28,218 bases of DNA from an uncultured Oxalobacteraceae bacterium (lineage in GTDB: Bacteria > Pseudomonadota > Gammaproteobacteria > Burkholderiales > Burkholderiaceae), in assembly GCA_946479255.1 (NCBI GenBank), contig CAMLFK010000033.1, forward strand, positions 1 through 28,218, written 5' to 3'. Position numbers and translations under genes: made by a program. The stretch's first letter is position 1, and each line of letters begins with the position of its first letter. The notes beneath the pieces are model-generated. The model worked only from the letters and a program-made list of their open reading frames with translations, was not told where the DNA came from and did no database searches. Below are positions 18,001 to 25,530 of this stretch, piece after piece.

Positions 18001-18059
18001 GCGGCCACCGCCAGCGCGGCCAGCCAGGCCAGCAGCGTAGTTTGTCGGGTCAGGGTCAT
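15009..18059 (-). CDS. Membrane-bound hybrid sensor histidine kinase (PAS-PAS-HisKA-HATPase-REC-Hpt)
   Basis: This 1016-residue kinase has two membrane segments (about 9-29 and 160-182) around a periplasmic helical domain. A linker helix and two PAS domains follow (about 245-360 and 370-498). HisKA carries the phosphorylated H530 (NISHEIRTPMN). The ATPase domain has N643/N647, DTGIG (674-678) and GGTGLGL (703-709). A receiver domain has D814 (LMDVQMPGMDG), and a C-terminal Hpt domain has H948 (LCHGLRGAAGTVG). All phosphorelay residues are present, so it should pass phosphate onward to a separate regulator not obvious nearby. It lies inside the DNA repair run, 316 nt after the exonuclease stop and 39 nt before the ligase. 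The signal is unknown. GAGAGTGA precedes the ATG. Confidence 0.94.
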   Translation of the reverse strand: MTLTRQTTLLAWLAALAVAAVLAASGLAIREVHQQTRESEWAESTAEGVNQLRYLIMETALYREPRAAGQWRARMESFRRALPAQHYSSARENALLTRERENLSILARQYARLAASSGNDQVTTASVSMLFLTSQEMIDDAAQLTHENRLDLQRAQARAAWVVLGSVVLLAGLIVACFVIIRRLRLRKDNELGQLGHSFDRMTAQLEESHARMQAENAERRRAQEALELTIDQLAAKRSELTRAQGDLQSIIDHTPALVVYWDRELRNRFANRAYQDWFGLAPEQIRGMHVRDVIGAERYASIEPALQSVLRGNSEMFEQVVRFEDGVTRDMLLSYVPDIQHGQVQGFYGFISDISQLKLAQAGQAQALARLQAIFDAAIDFAIISTSLDGTIELFSRGAERLLGYRASEVIGHANLARFHRPEEVEALGRALSEQYGRTIAGFDVFVEGARHGQSESRDWTYVRRDGFEVEVSLTVTALRNGAGEPAGFLGVAKDIGRDRAILRALAMARDEAEAGSRAKTDFLANISHEIRTPMNAILGLLQMLSQTALDERQRGYADNTQAAARSLLRLLNDILDFSKVDAGKMKLEFAPFGLASITSELSALAASLAAGRELALRFTLDPGVPPVVMGDALRLRQVLLNLIGNAIKFTPRGEVSLDIRMNGTAIEFSVQDTGIGIAPEQMATIFDAFSQAEASTTRRFGGTGLGLAISQGLVQLMGATLGVSSIEGAGSRFSFALAMPAAPLAERRVARPAAARLAGLRLLVVDDNELNRQVAEALLSIEGAEVVLAEGGMRALQILRQGAARIDLVLMDVQMPGMDGHQATRAIRAAPQLAQLPVVAMTANAMAGDREACLAAGMHDYIEKPIDVDVLVDTVLRHSRGSACRQTERRMEPPAGAVRALHRLGGSEELFISVGRNYPPDARALAAELDTMLEQGDAARAARLCHGLRGAAGTVGADALVAFLAGLEAKLKRDGATLAISHERASLATLVEASVDELTQACAALEARRVILVP

Positions 18060-18072
18060 GACTTTTTCACTC

Positions 18073-18165
18073 TCACTCGATCACGCGGCTGGCGCGCACG
18101 GCGGCGGCGGCAGCGGCGCCGAGCAGGCATGCAGCAAGAATAATGATGGTGAAATGGCGCTTCAT
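18073..18165 (-). CDS. Possible 30-residue membrane or lipoprotein peptide upstream of the hybrid kinase
   Basis: A short frame starts MKRHFTIIILAACLLGAA and ends VRASRVIE, giving basic residues, one hydrophobic helix with a lipobox-like LAAC, and a short tail. Its stop is 13 nt before the kinase ATG, so it could be a leader or a partner peptide. The ribosome binding site is weak (GGA 6 nt before the ATG), and the alanine run comes from GCC repeats, so chance is possible. The remaining sequence to 18375 shows no other gene; a weak promoter-like TTGCTC with TAGCAT (15-bp spacing) lies near 18306-18332 on the minus strand. Confidence 0.35.
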   Translation of the reverse strand: MKRHFTIIILAACLLGAAAAAAVRASRVIE

Positions 18166-18375
18166 CACGGTCCAATCGGGAACGAAAGGCGGATGTGGGG
18201 CCTGGAAAGATTGTCAAGTCAGCACAGCAGGCTGCACCATGACAGGAATGCATCAGCGGCGGGGGCAGGGCCGGCTGGCAGCCGCGCGGGCGGCAGAACT
18301 GGACCTATGCTATCACCAGCCGCAATCGAGCAATACTTTTTTCTTTCAAACAAGTGCGTTTGTGCTGGTCCGGGC

Positions 18376-19401
18376 TCAATCGGCTAGTGTTTCGGCAACA
18401 ACTGGCGGCGTGAGCGCTTCGTCTTCGTCGCCATACTCGGTGTCGAAGCCGGACGCCTCCAGCCCGACCTGGCGCAGCCAGCGCACCAGGACCGGAATCG
18501 AGCCGTGGGTGACGATCACGCGCGGCGCCTCGGTGGCGCGGATTGCGCTCATCAGGCCCGGCCAGTCGGCATGGTCGGACAACACAAACCCGCGATCCAC
18601 GCCGCGCCGCCGGCGCGCCCCGCGCAGCTGCATCCAGCCGCTGGCGAAGGCGTCGCTGTAGTCGCCGAAGCGGCGCATCCAGGTCGAGCCGGCCGCCGAC
18701 GGCGGCGCGATCACGATCGAACGGCGGATCGCCGCCTTCTCCACTTCCGTCACCATCACGGTGGGCGGCAGCTTGACGCCGCCTTCGCGGTAGACCCGGT
18801 TGAGCGGCTCGGCCGCGCCGTGGCAGATGATGGTACCGATCGACGGGTCCAGCCCGGACAGGATGCGCTGCGCCTTGCCGAAGGCATACGCGAACACCAC
18901 GCTGGCGCGGCCCTCGCCGGCGTTCTTGCGCCACCAGGCGTTGATGTCGTCGAAGATGCTCTGCTGCGGCGCCCAACGGTAGATCGGCAGCCCGAAGGTC
19001 GACTCGGTGATGAAGGTATCGCAGCGCACCGGCTCGAACGGCGCGCAGGTGGCATCCGGCTCGACCTTGTAGTCGCCCGACGCCACCCACACTTCGCCCC
19101 GGTGCTCCATGCGCACCTGGGCCGAGCCCAGCACATGCCCGGCCGGATGGAGCGAGATGGTCACGCCGTTGTGGGTGATGCGGCTGCCGTACTCGATGCC
19201 GTCGATGTGGATCTCGCCCAGGCGCGAGCGCAGGATGTTCACGCCGGATGCGGCCGACAGGTAGTGGCCGTGGCCGGCCCGCGCATGATCGCCATGCGCA
19301 TGGGTGATCACCGCGCGCGCCACAGGACGCCATGGGTCGATGTAGAAGTCGCCCGGCACGCAGTACAGGCCTTCCTTGCGCACTGCCACCATGTCGCTCA
19401 T
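18376..19401 (-). CDS. Ligase-associated beta-CASP exonuclease (metallo-beta-lactamase fold)
   Basis: This 341-residue protein is the nuclease of the ligase-associated DNA damage response set, related to SNM1/CPSF-type beta-CASP enzymes. The metal-binding signature H-x-H-x-D-H is THAHGDHA (H34, H36, D38, H39). Later metal ligands are visible in LHPAGHVLGSA, ASGDYK and FVLSDHADW. Such proteins digest or trim DNA ends before ligation. ATG at 19399-19401 is chosen because AAGGAGG lies 7 nt before it, one of the best ribosome binding sites in the window; an internal ATG nine bases later is less likely. It begins 16 nt after the recQ stop. Its usual partner, the ligase, is here separated by the hybrid kinase gene. 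Confidence 0.93.
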   Translation of the reverse strand: MSDMVAVRKEGLYCVPGDFYIDPWRPVARAVITHAHGDHARAGHGHYLSAASGVNILRSRLGEIHIDGIEYGSRITHNGVTISLHPAGHVLGSAQVRMEHRGEVWVASGDYKVEPDATCAPFEPVRCDTFITESTFGLPIYRWAPQQSIFDDINAWWRKNAGEGRASVVFAYAFGKAQRILSGLDPSIGTIICHGAAEPLNRVYREGGVKLPPTVMVTEVEKAAIRRSIVIAPPSAAGSTWMRRFGDYSDAFASGWMQLRGARRRRGVDRGFVLSDHADWPGLMSAIRATEAPRVIVTHGSIPVLVRWLRQVGLEASGFDTEYGDEDEALTPPVVAETLAD

Positions 19402-19417
19402 CGCCGCTCCTCCTTGA

Positions 19418-21121
<1,704 letters not shown>

Positions 21122-21166
21122 ATCCGCACTCTACGGCGCACACCAGGGCTTCGCCATAGGACGCAG

Positions 21167-21219
21167 CCTACATCATTCGTAGGATCACAGCATGGGCAGG
21201 CGTCGAGCCAACGTCCTAC
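21167..21219. promoter_or_regulatory. Cluster of GTAGG/CCTAC half-sites between recQ and the small membrane gene
   Basis: CCTAC (21167-21171) and GTAGG (21179-21183) form an inverted repeat with a 7-bp gap, and another TCCTAC lies at 21214-21219. The half-sites match those of the palindrome at 7895-7910. They sit in the 205-nt divergent intergenic region between recQ (minus) and the small gene at 21327 (plus), so a shared regulator could act on either. Spacing differs from the 7895 site, so a common binder is not proven. Confidence 0.3.
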
Positions 21220-21326
21220 ACCGGCTCGGACGTTCAGCTGATAGTTGCCAGACTGATCCACATTTAAGATGGAGCCATACGAATCGAAAACCGACTCGCC
21301 ACCGCTGCCAAACGAAGGAGGACATC

Positions 21327-21446
21327 ATGATGCGCTTATTTCCAATGACCTGGGCAGCCCTGCATGTTGGCGTAGCGAGTGTGGCAAGCTGGCTGTTGTA
21401 CGAAACCCACGTGCTCGACAGTGCCACGATGTTCCTGATCCGCTGA
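21327..21446 (+). CDS. Small hydrophobic protein, 39 residues, unknown function
   Basis: The frame encodes 39 residues starting MMRLFPMTWAALHVGVASVA and ending DSATMFLIR. Its centre is one likely membrane helix. AAGGAGG lies 6-7 nt before the first of two adjacent ATG codons, a near-perfect ribosome binding site, which is the main reason to accept it as a gene. I do not recognise the family. It stands alone, divergent from recQ and 134 nt before the serine hydrolase gene. Small single-helix proteins of this kind often modulate a larger membrane complex, but nothing here shows which. Confidence 0.6.
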   Translation: MMRLFPMTWAALHVGVASVASWLLYETHVLDSATMFLIR

Positions 21447-21580
21447 CGCTTGGCGGCAAGGCGGTGCCAGGCGCAAAGGCACCGGGATTTCCGCAGTTCA
21501 TCGCATAAATTGCCTGCAAGCTTGTTCGTTTGCTCACCCCGCCCTAAGATGGGCGCTGACCTACTCACAGGAAAGCGCTC

Positions 21581-22972
21581 ATGCATACTCTCAGCAGCAT
21601 CACCCTCGCCCTTGTTCTTGCCCTGCACGCCCCGCTCGGCCTCGCCCAGCAGGCAGCGCCGGCCGCCGCCACCCAGCCGGAGCTGAGCGAGCGCATCGAC
21701 AAGCTGCTGTCCGCCGCCTACCCGGCCGGCCAGCCAGGCGCCACCGTCATCGTGGTGAAGGATGGCCAGACCGTGCTGCGCAAAGCCTACGGCGAGGCCG
21801 ACGTGGCCAAGCATGTGAAGATGACGCCGGAGACCGTACTGCGGCTTGGTTCGATCACCAAGCAGTTCACCGCTGTCGGCATCATGCTGCTGCTTGACAG
21901 CGGCAAGCTATCGCTTTCCGACGACATCACACGCTTCCTGCCAGACTATCCGACGCGCGGCAAAAAGATCACGGTCGAACACCTGCTGACCCACACCTCC
22001 GGCATTGTCAGCTACACCGGCCGCCCCGGCTTTCGCGAGCAGACCGCGCGCGACCTGACGGTGGCCCAGATGATCGACAGCTTCAAGAACGATCCGCTTG
22101 AATTCGAACCGGGCACCCGCTTCAGCTACAACAACTCCGGCTACTTCCTGCTCGGCGCGATCATCGAAAAGGTCAGCGGCATGCCGTATGCGCGCTTCAT
22201 GGAGCAGCGCATCTTCACCCCGCTCGGCATGGTTGACACGGCCTACGAAGGCCATGAACGTGGCAAGGGCCCGCGCGCCCTCGGCCACTCGCACACCGCG
22301 CAAGGCTTCGCGCCCGCCGCGCCGCTCAGCATGACCCAGCCGTATGCGGCCGGTGCGCTGGTCTCCACGGTTGACGACCTGGCGCGCTGGGACGCCGCGA
22401 TTGGCGCCGGCAAACTGCTCAGCGCCGCCAGCTGGCAGAAGGTGTTTACGCCATATGTGCTGGCCGACGGCAAAGCCACCAACTACGGCTATGGCTTCGG
22501 TGTCGACCAGTGGCACGGCACCACGAAGATTGCGCACGGGGGTGGCATCAACGGCTTCCAGACCCACGCGCTGCGCCTGCCGCAGCACAAAATTTACGTC
22601 GCCCTCCTCGCCAACACCGACGGCGGCAAGCTGTCGGCGGATAGCGCGGCGATCAGGATCGCCACCATCGCCCTTGGCAAGGAACTGCCCGAGCGCCCCG
22701 CCGTCACGGTCGAGCACAAAGTACTCGATACCTACCTTGGCAACTATCAGCTGCATCCCGGCTTCGTCATCGCCATCACCCGCAACGGCGATATGTTCTT
22801 TGGCCAAGCCACCGGCCAGCCGGCCTTCGAACTCAAGCCCGTGGCACGGGACCGCTTCGTGGTGGAAGCGGTCAATGCCGAGGTCCGCTTCGACAAGGAC
22901 GCCGGCGGCGCGGTGCACCAGCTCACGCTATTCCAGAACGGCCGCGAAATGCCGGCCGCGCGCCTGAAGTAG
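21581..22972 (+). CDS. Secreted serine hydrolase, class C beta-lactamase/DD-peptidase family
   Basis: This 463-residue protein has a signal peptide (about 1-22, ending LGLAQ) and a serine hydrolase domain with all three catalytic motifs: S91-I-T-K94, Y183-N-N185 and H319-G-G321. Additional family signs are LLTHTSGI, PGTRFSYNNSGY and FTPLGM. The C-terminal part (about 370-463) resembles the beta-barrel domain (DUF3471-like) that follows the catalytic domain in many such proteins. Members include esterases, D-aminopeptidases and peptidases as well as AmpC-like lactamases, so the substrate is unknown and antibiotic hydrolysis should not be assumed. AGGAAAG lies 5-6 nt before the ATG at 21581. 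It appears monocistronic and periplasmic. Confidence 0.92.
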   Translation: MHTLSSITLALVLALHAPLGLAQQAAPAAATQPELSERIDKLLSAAYPAGQPGATVIVVKDGQTVLRKAYGEADVAKHVKMTPETVLRLGSITKQFTAVGIMLLLDSGKLSLSDDITRFLPDYPTRGKKITVEHLLTHTSGIVSYTGRPGFREQTARDLTVAQMIDSFKNDPLEFEPGTRFSYNNSGYFLLGAIIEKVSGMPYARFMEQRIFTPLGMVDTAYEGHERGKGPRALGHSHTAQGFAPAAPLSMTQPYAAGALVSTVDDLARWDAAIGAGKLLSAASWQKVFTPYVLADGKATNYGYGFGVDQWHGTTKIAHGGGINGFQTHALRLPQHKIYVALLANTDGGKLSADSAAIRIATIALGKELPERPAVTVEHKVLDTYLGNYQLHPGFVIAITRNGDMFFGQATGQPAFELKPVARDRFVVEAVNAEVRFDKDAGGAVHQLTLFQNGREMPAARLK

Positions 22973-23010
22973 TCAAGCCCTCGGCGCGGTGGCGCTGCCC
23001 GACACGGTGG

Positions 23011-23139
23011 TTAGTCCTCGCGCGGCAGATCGACGTCGACATCCTGCAGATTATGTTCGCGCGCCCCGCGCACCTGGACGAAGCCGGCGCGGGCGTCGGT
23101 CGCGATGGCGCCTTGCGGCGCGTCCTTACTTTTGCTCAT
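23011..23139 (-). pseudogene. N-terminal remnant of a UvrA-like ABC excinuclease gene
   Basis: A 42-codon frame starting at an ATG (23137-23139) with GGGGAG in front ends after DVDVDLPRED. Residues 19-40 (GFVQVRGAREHNLQDVDVDL and on) match the start of UvrA proteins, which continue into the Walker A region a few residues later. Here a stop follows at 23011. Beyond it, in another frame, the minus strand reads VSGS (23005-22994), recalling the GVSGSGKS of UvrA, then similarity stops. The gene therefore looks deleted internally, leaving its start and ribosome binding site. UvrA proper would be about 940 residues, and a class II UvrA-like protein about 750-850. The remnant could still make a 42-residue peptide. 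Confidence 0.78.
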
Positions 23140-23216
23140 GACAGCTCCCCAAAGTCAATGCGCCATTAAAGCGCAAGCCGGCCAACAGCTCCGTTCGCCG
23201 CTACACCGAAACCCTG

Positions 23217-23579
23217 GGGTCACTGCCCACATTGATATACGAGCTCATCACTAAGATATCTAGTTAAAACGGCATTTAGATCGCTGCGATTATCGGCAAA
23301 TGCTGAAGGGCGTAGGAGCGGAGTTTTTCAATTGTTGATGAGTCCGTATATCAATGTGGGCACTGACACCAGGGATGCGGCTGCTGTGGCCGATGTGGAT
23401 GCGGCCATTTGAATCTCGGATTATGGGAATAGGACGAGCAGAGCTAAGAGCGATTTGAATCTGCCCGCCGATGAGCTGGTATATCGATGGGCGCCGCTGG
23501 CATTAGCACTGGCGAACTGAACAGATGGCGATTTAAATGGTTTACCGATGAGCTCGTATATCAATGTGGGCACTGACCC
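23217..23579. repeat. 363-bp element with 33-bp inverted ends and internal repeat copies (MITE/REP-like)
   Basis: The left end (23217-23249) and the right end (23547-23579) are inverted copies matching at 32 of 33 positions; the outward reading is GATGAGCTCGTATATCAATG then TGGGCACTGACCC. A third copy in the right-end orientation lies at 23337-23369 with three or four differences, and a decayed fourth at 23470-23494. GCGATYTRAAT precedes three of the copies at variable distance. No transposase or convincing gene lies inside. No clear target duplication flanks it. It fills most of the 704-nt gap between the hydrolase and ompA genes. It may be a non-autonomous transposable element or a cluster of REP-like units. 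Confidence 0.75.
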
Positions 23580-23615
23580 TATCGTTGGGAAGTCGCGCCG
23601 CAATCGACGAAACCA

Positions 23616-23648
23616 CAAAAAAAACCGCCCGGTTTGCGCCGGACGGTT
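23616..23648 (-). terminator. Rho-independent terminator of the ompA-family gene
   Basis: A 10-bp stem with one mismatch (AACCGCCCGG at 23623-23632 with CCGGACGGTT at 23639-23648) encloses TTTGCG. On the minus strand it is followed by a T run (the A run at 23616-23624). It lies 28 nt after the ompA-family stop. Confidence 0.88.
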
Positions 23649-23676
23649 CATGACTACCCTTGAAGTGCTGCCGTGA

Positions 23677-24822
23677 TTACTTGGTCACGGTACGGGTGCC
23701 AACCACTTCGACGGTCACGCGGCGGTTCTTGGCGCGGCCTTCGGCGGTCTTGTTGTCTGCAACAGGCTGGCTCTCGCCCTTGCCTTCGGTGTACACGCGC
23801 GATGCGTCAACACCCTTCGATACGATGTATGCCTTGACAGCTTCAGCACGACGCAGCGACAGCTTCTGGTTGTAGGCGTCCGAACCGATCGAGTCGGTGT
23901 GGCCAACGGTAACCATCACTTCGGTGTTCATGCCTTGCAGCTTGTTCAGCAGCTCGTCCAGGGCTTGCTTGCCTTGTGGCTTCACGACTGCCTTGTCGAA
24001 GTCGAACAGGGCTTCAGCGGCAAACGATACTTTTTCCGACACTGGCACTGGGGCCGGTGCTGGGGCTGGCGCCGGTGCCGGTGCTGGAGCCGGTGCCTCA
24101 AGCACTGGTGCCGGTGCTGGCGCCGGTGCCGGTGCAGGAGCGGCGACTGGACGGCCCAGCTTGTACACGAGAGCAACGCCGAACATGTTCACGTGGCCGT
24201 TGTTGCGGACCGCGTCGTCGATGCGATAGCGCTCCGCTTCGGCACGCACGGCCAGCGCTTCGGTGAATTTGTATTCCAGGCCCAGGCCGACCTTTGGATT
24301 GAGCTTCTTGTCATCCTGGCGTGGATCGGTTACAGCCGACAGGCGGTTGCCGGTGAAGTGGGTCTTGGACTTGGCGTAGTTCATACCAACACGGCCCAGT
24401 ACCGAGAAGCGCTCCGACAGCGGCAGCTGGCCAAGCAGGTCGACGAACACGCCGCGGTAGCCCATCTCTGCATTGTTGATGCCACCCTGGTAGGTGGTGC
24501 TGCGGTAGCTGAATTCGCCCAGGTCGAAGAAACCGCCTTCAATCGCGAAGTTGCGGTTCAGCTGCTTACCGATGAAGAGCTTGTAGCCCAGGTCTTTTTC
24601 GTCAGTGCGCCAGGAGTTGACCATGTGGCCCTGGGTGTTCAGGCCGCTGATTACTTCGCGTGCCTTAATGTTGGTTTCGGTGCGGCCGATGCCGGCGCCG
24701 ATGTAGGTGGCGCTGTTGGCCCAGTCAGGATTGACGAAGGGTTCCGCTGCCGATGCCGGCAAAGCGGCCAGAATTGCCAAAGTGAGTACGCTCAGGGTGC
24801 CGATTTTTTTTGCAATTTTCAT
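23677..24822 (-). CDS. ompA: OmpA-family outer membrane protein
   Basis: This 381-residue outer-membrane protein has a signal peptide cleaved after about residue 25 (PASA-AEP), an N-terminal OmpA-like beta-barrel (about 26-220), and an Ala/Pro linker of some 40 residues (about 222-262). A C-terminal peptidoglycan-binding OmpA domain follows (about 265-375). In that domain ALFDFDKAVV, GHTDSIGSDAYNQKLSLRRA, GKGESQPVADN and AKNRRV are the standard motifs, with the aspartate and arginine that bind diaminopimelate. ATG at 24820-24822 is chosen because it gives a proper signal peptide; a frame extending ten residues upstream lacks one. The DNA for the linker (about 24040-24150) is an imperfect GCCGGTGCTGG-type repeat that could change length by slippage. 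A terminator follows; the gene is monocistronic. Confidence 0.94.
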   Translation of the reverse strand: MKIAKKIGTLSVLTLAILAALPASAAEPFVNPDWANSATYIGAGIGRTETNIKAREVISGLNTQGHMVNSWRTDEKDLGYKLFIGKQLNRNFAIEGGFFDLGEFSYRSTTYQGGINNAEMGYRGVFVDLLGQLPLSERFSVLGRVGMNYAKSKTHFTGNRLSAVTDPRQDDKKLNPKVGLGLEYKFTEALAVRAEAERYRIDDAVRNNGHVNMFGVALVYKLGRPVAAPAPAPAPAPAPVLEAPAPAPAPAPAPAPAPVPVSEKVSFAAEALFDFDKAVVKPQGKQALDELLNKLQGMNTEVMVTVGHTDSIGSDAYNQKLSLRRAEAVKAYIVSKGVDASRVYTEGKGESQPVADNKTAEGRAKNRRVTVEVVGTRTVTK

Positions 24823-24914
24823 GTTGTTTTCTCGCTTGGGGTTGTAGGTCAATAGGGCCTCCAGAACTGTGTCTGGGTTGGTCTTAACTATTACCTATTG
24901 CCAACATGACATCC

Positions 24915-24940
24915 GTTCGTTACCGAACATAGCCTGTCAA
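24915..24940 (-). promoter_or_regulatory. Palindrome and -35-like element upstream of ompA
   Basis: GTTCG-TTAC-CGAAC (24915-24928) is a perfect 5-bp inverted repeat. On the minus strand a consensus -35 TTGACA (24940-24935) lies just upstream of it, but the sequence 17 bp on (AACGGA) is a poor -10. If this is the promoter, the palindrome lies in the spacer and could be an operator. Other promoters nearer the gene are possible. Confidence 0.28.
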
Positions 24941-25005
24941 CCCCACAATTATTTCGCAAAAAAACAACAAACTCAATGAATCAGGCTCAATGTTACAAAT
25001 GCACC

Positions 25006-25530
25006 TTACGGGGCGTGTGTTCCATCCGTGGCAATTAATTCTTCTTCTTGCTGCTTGCGCAGCGCCGCCATGTGGATGGCGTACTGCTCGAAACGCTTGT
25101 CGTCTTCGCTTTCCGGCAGCCATTTCGGCACCGGCACGGTGTCGCCGCCGCCGTCGACCGCGACAAACACGATCAGGCAGCGGGTGGTGCGCTTGCGCGC
25201 GCCGGTCTTCGGTTCGGTGGCGGAGACGTCGATGGCGATGTGCATGCTGGAGTTACCGGTATGCACGACGGTGGCTTTGACCTCGACGATCTGGCCGATG
25301 AAGATGGGCTTATAGAAGCGGATGCCGCCGATGTACACCGTCACGCAGTAGTAGCCGCTCCAGCCGACCGCGCAGGCATAGCCGGCCTGGTCGATCCATT
25401 TCATCACGGCGCCGCCGTGCACCTTGCCGCCGAAATTGACGTCGGTCGGCTCGGCCAGGAAGCGCAGGGTTATTTCGCGCGGACGCGCAACGGTTGTTTC
25501 GCGCGGACGCGCAAGGGGAAGCTCGGTCAT
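25006..25530 (-). CDS. Acyl-CoA thioesterase (hotdog fold, YciA-like)
   Basis: This 174-residue cytoplasmic enzyme should hydrolyse acyl-CoA to free CoA and fatty acid. The family signature is present near the N-terminus: N32 with GG, then KVHGGAVMKWIDQAG with the catalytic aspartate D47. The hotdog strands run to about residue 130, and the tail is charged. ATG at 25528-25530 overlaps the LysR gene stop as ATGA, so translation is coupled to it. Residues 7-14 and 15-22 are a direct duplication (ARPRETTV, ARPREITL) encoded by a 24-bp tandem repeat; this lies before the catalytic domain and may be tolerated. Pairing with a LysR regulator of a sugar locus is unusual; the physiological substrate is unknown. 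Confidence 0.9.
   Translation of the reverse strand: MTELPLARPRETTVARPREITLRFLAEPTDVNFGGKVHGGAVMKWIDQAGYACAVGWSGYYCVTVYIGGIRFYKPIFIGQIVEVKATVVHTGNSSMHIAIDVSATEPKTGARKRTTRCLIVFVAVDGGGDTVPVPKWLPESEDDKRFEQYAIHMAALRKQQEEELIATDGTHAP
25465..25514. repeat. 24-bp tandem duplication in the thioesterase start
   Basis: The 18-bp string TTTCGCGCGGACGCGCAA occurs at 25473-25490 and again at 25497-25514, a period of 24 bp (eight codons). It keeps the reading frame and duplicates ARPRE-T in the protein. This is a recent-looking slippage or duplication. Confidence 0.8.

Noticed and set aside
15216..18143. A 975-codon open frame on the plus strand
   Set aside because: It is antisense to the hybrid kinase, which has complete domains and catalytic residues; the plus frame has no family signature and a His/Gln/Arg-rich composition.
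21581..22972. Calling the serine hydrolase an antibiotic-resistance AmpC
   Set aside because: The catalytic motifs are shared by many esterases and peptidases, and the added C-terminal domain and lack of an AmpR-type neighbour do not support a resistance role.
23217..23579. Could the repeats be a CRISPR array?
   Set aside because: Copies are in both orientations, spacing is irregular (roughly 40-90 nt), two copies are decayed, and there are no cas genes.
23421..23651. A 76-codon minus-strand frame between the repeats and the ompA-family gene
   Set aside because: It runs through the terminator and two copies of the repeat element, with no ribosome binding site and no similarity.
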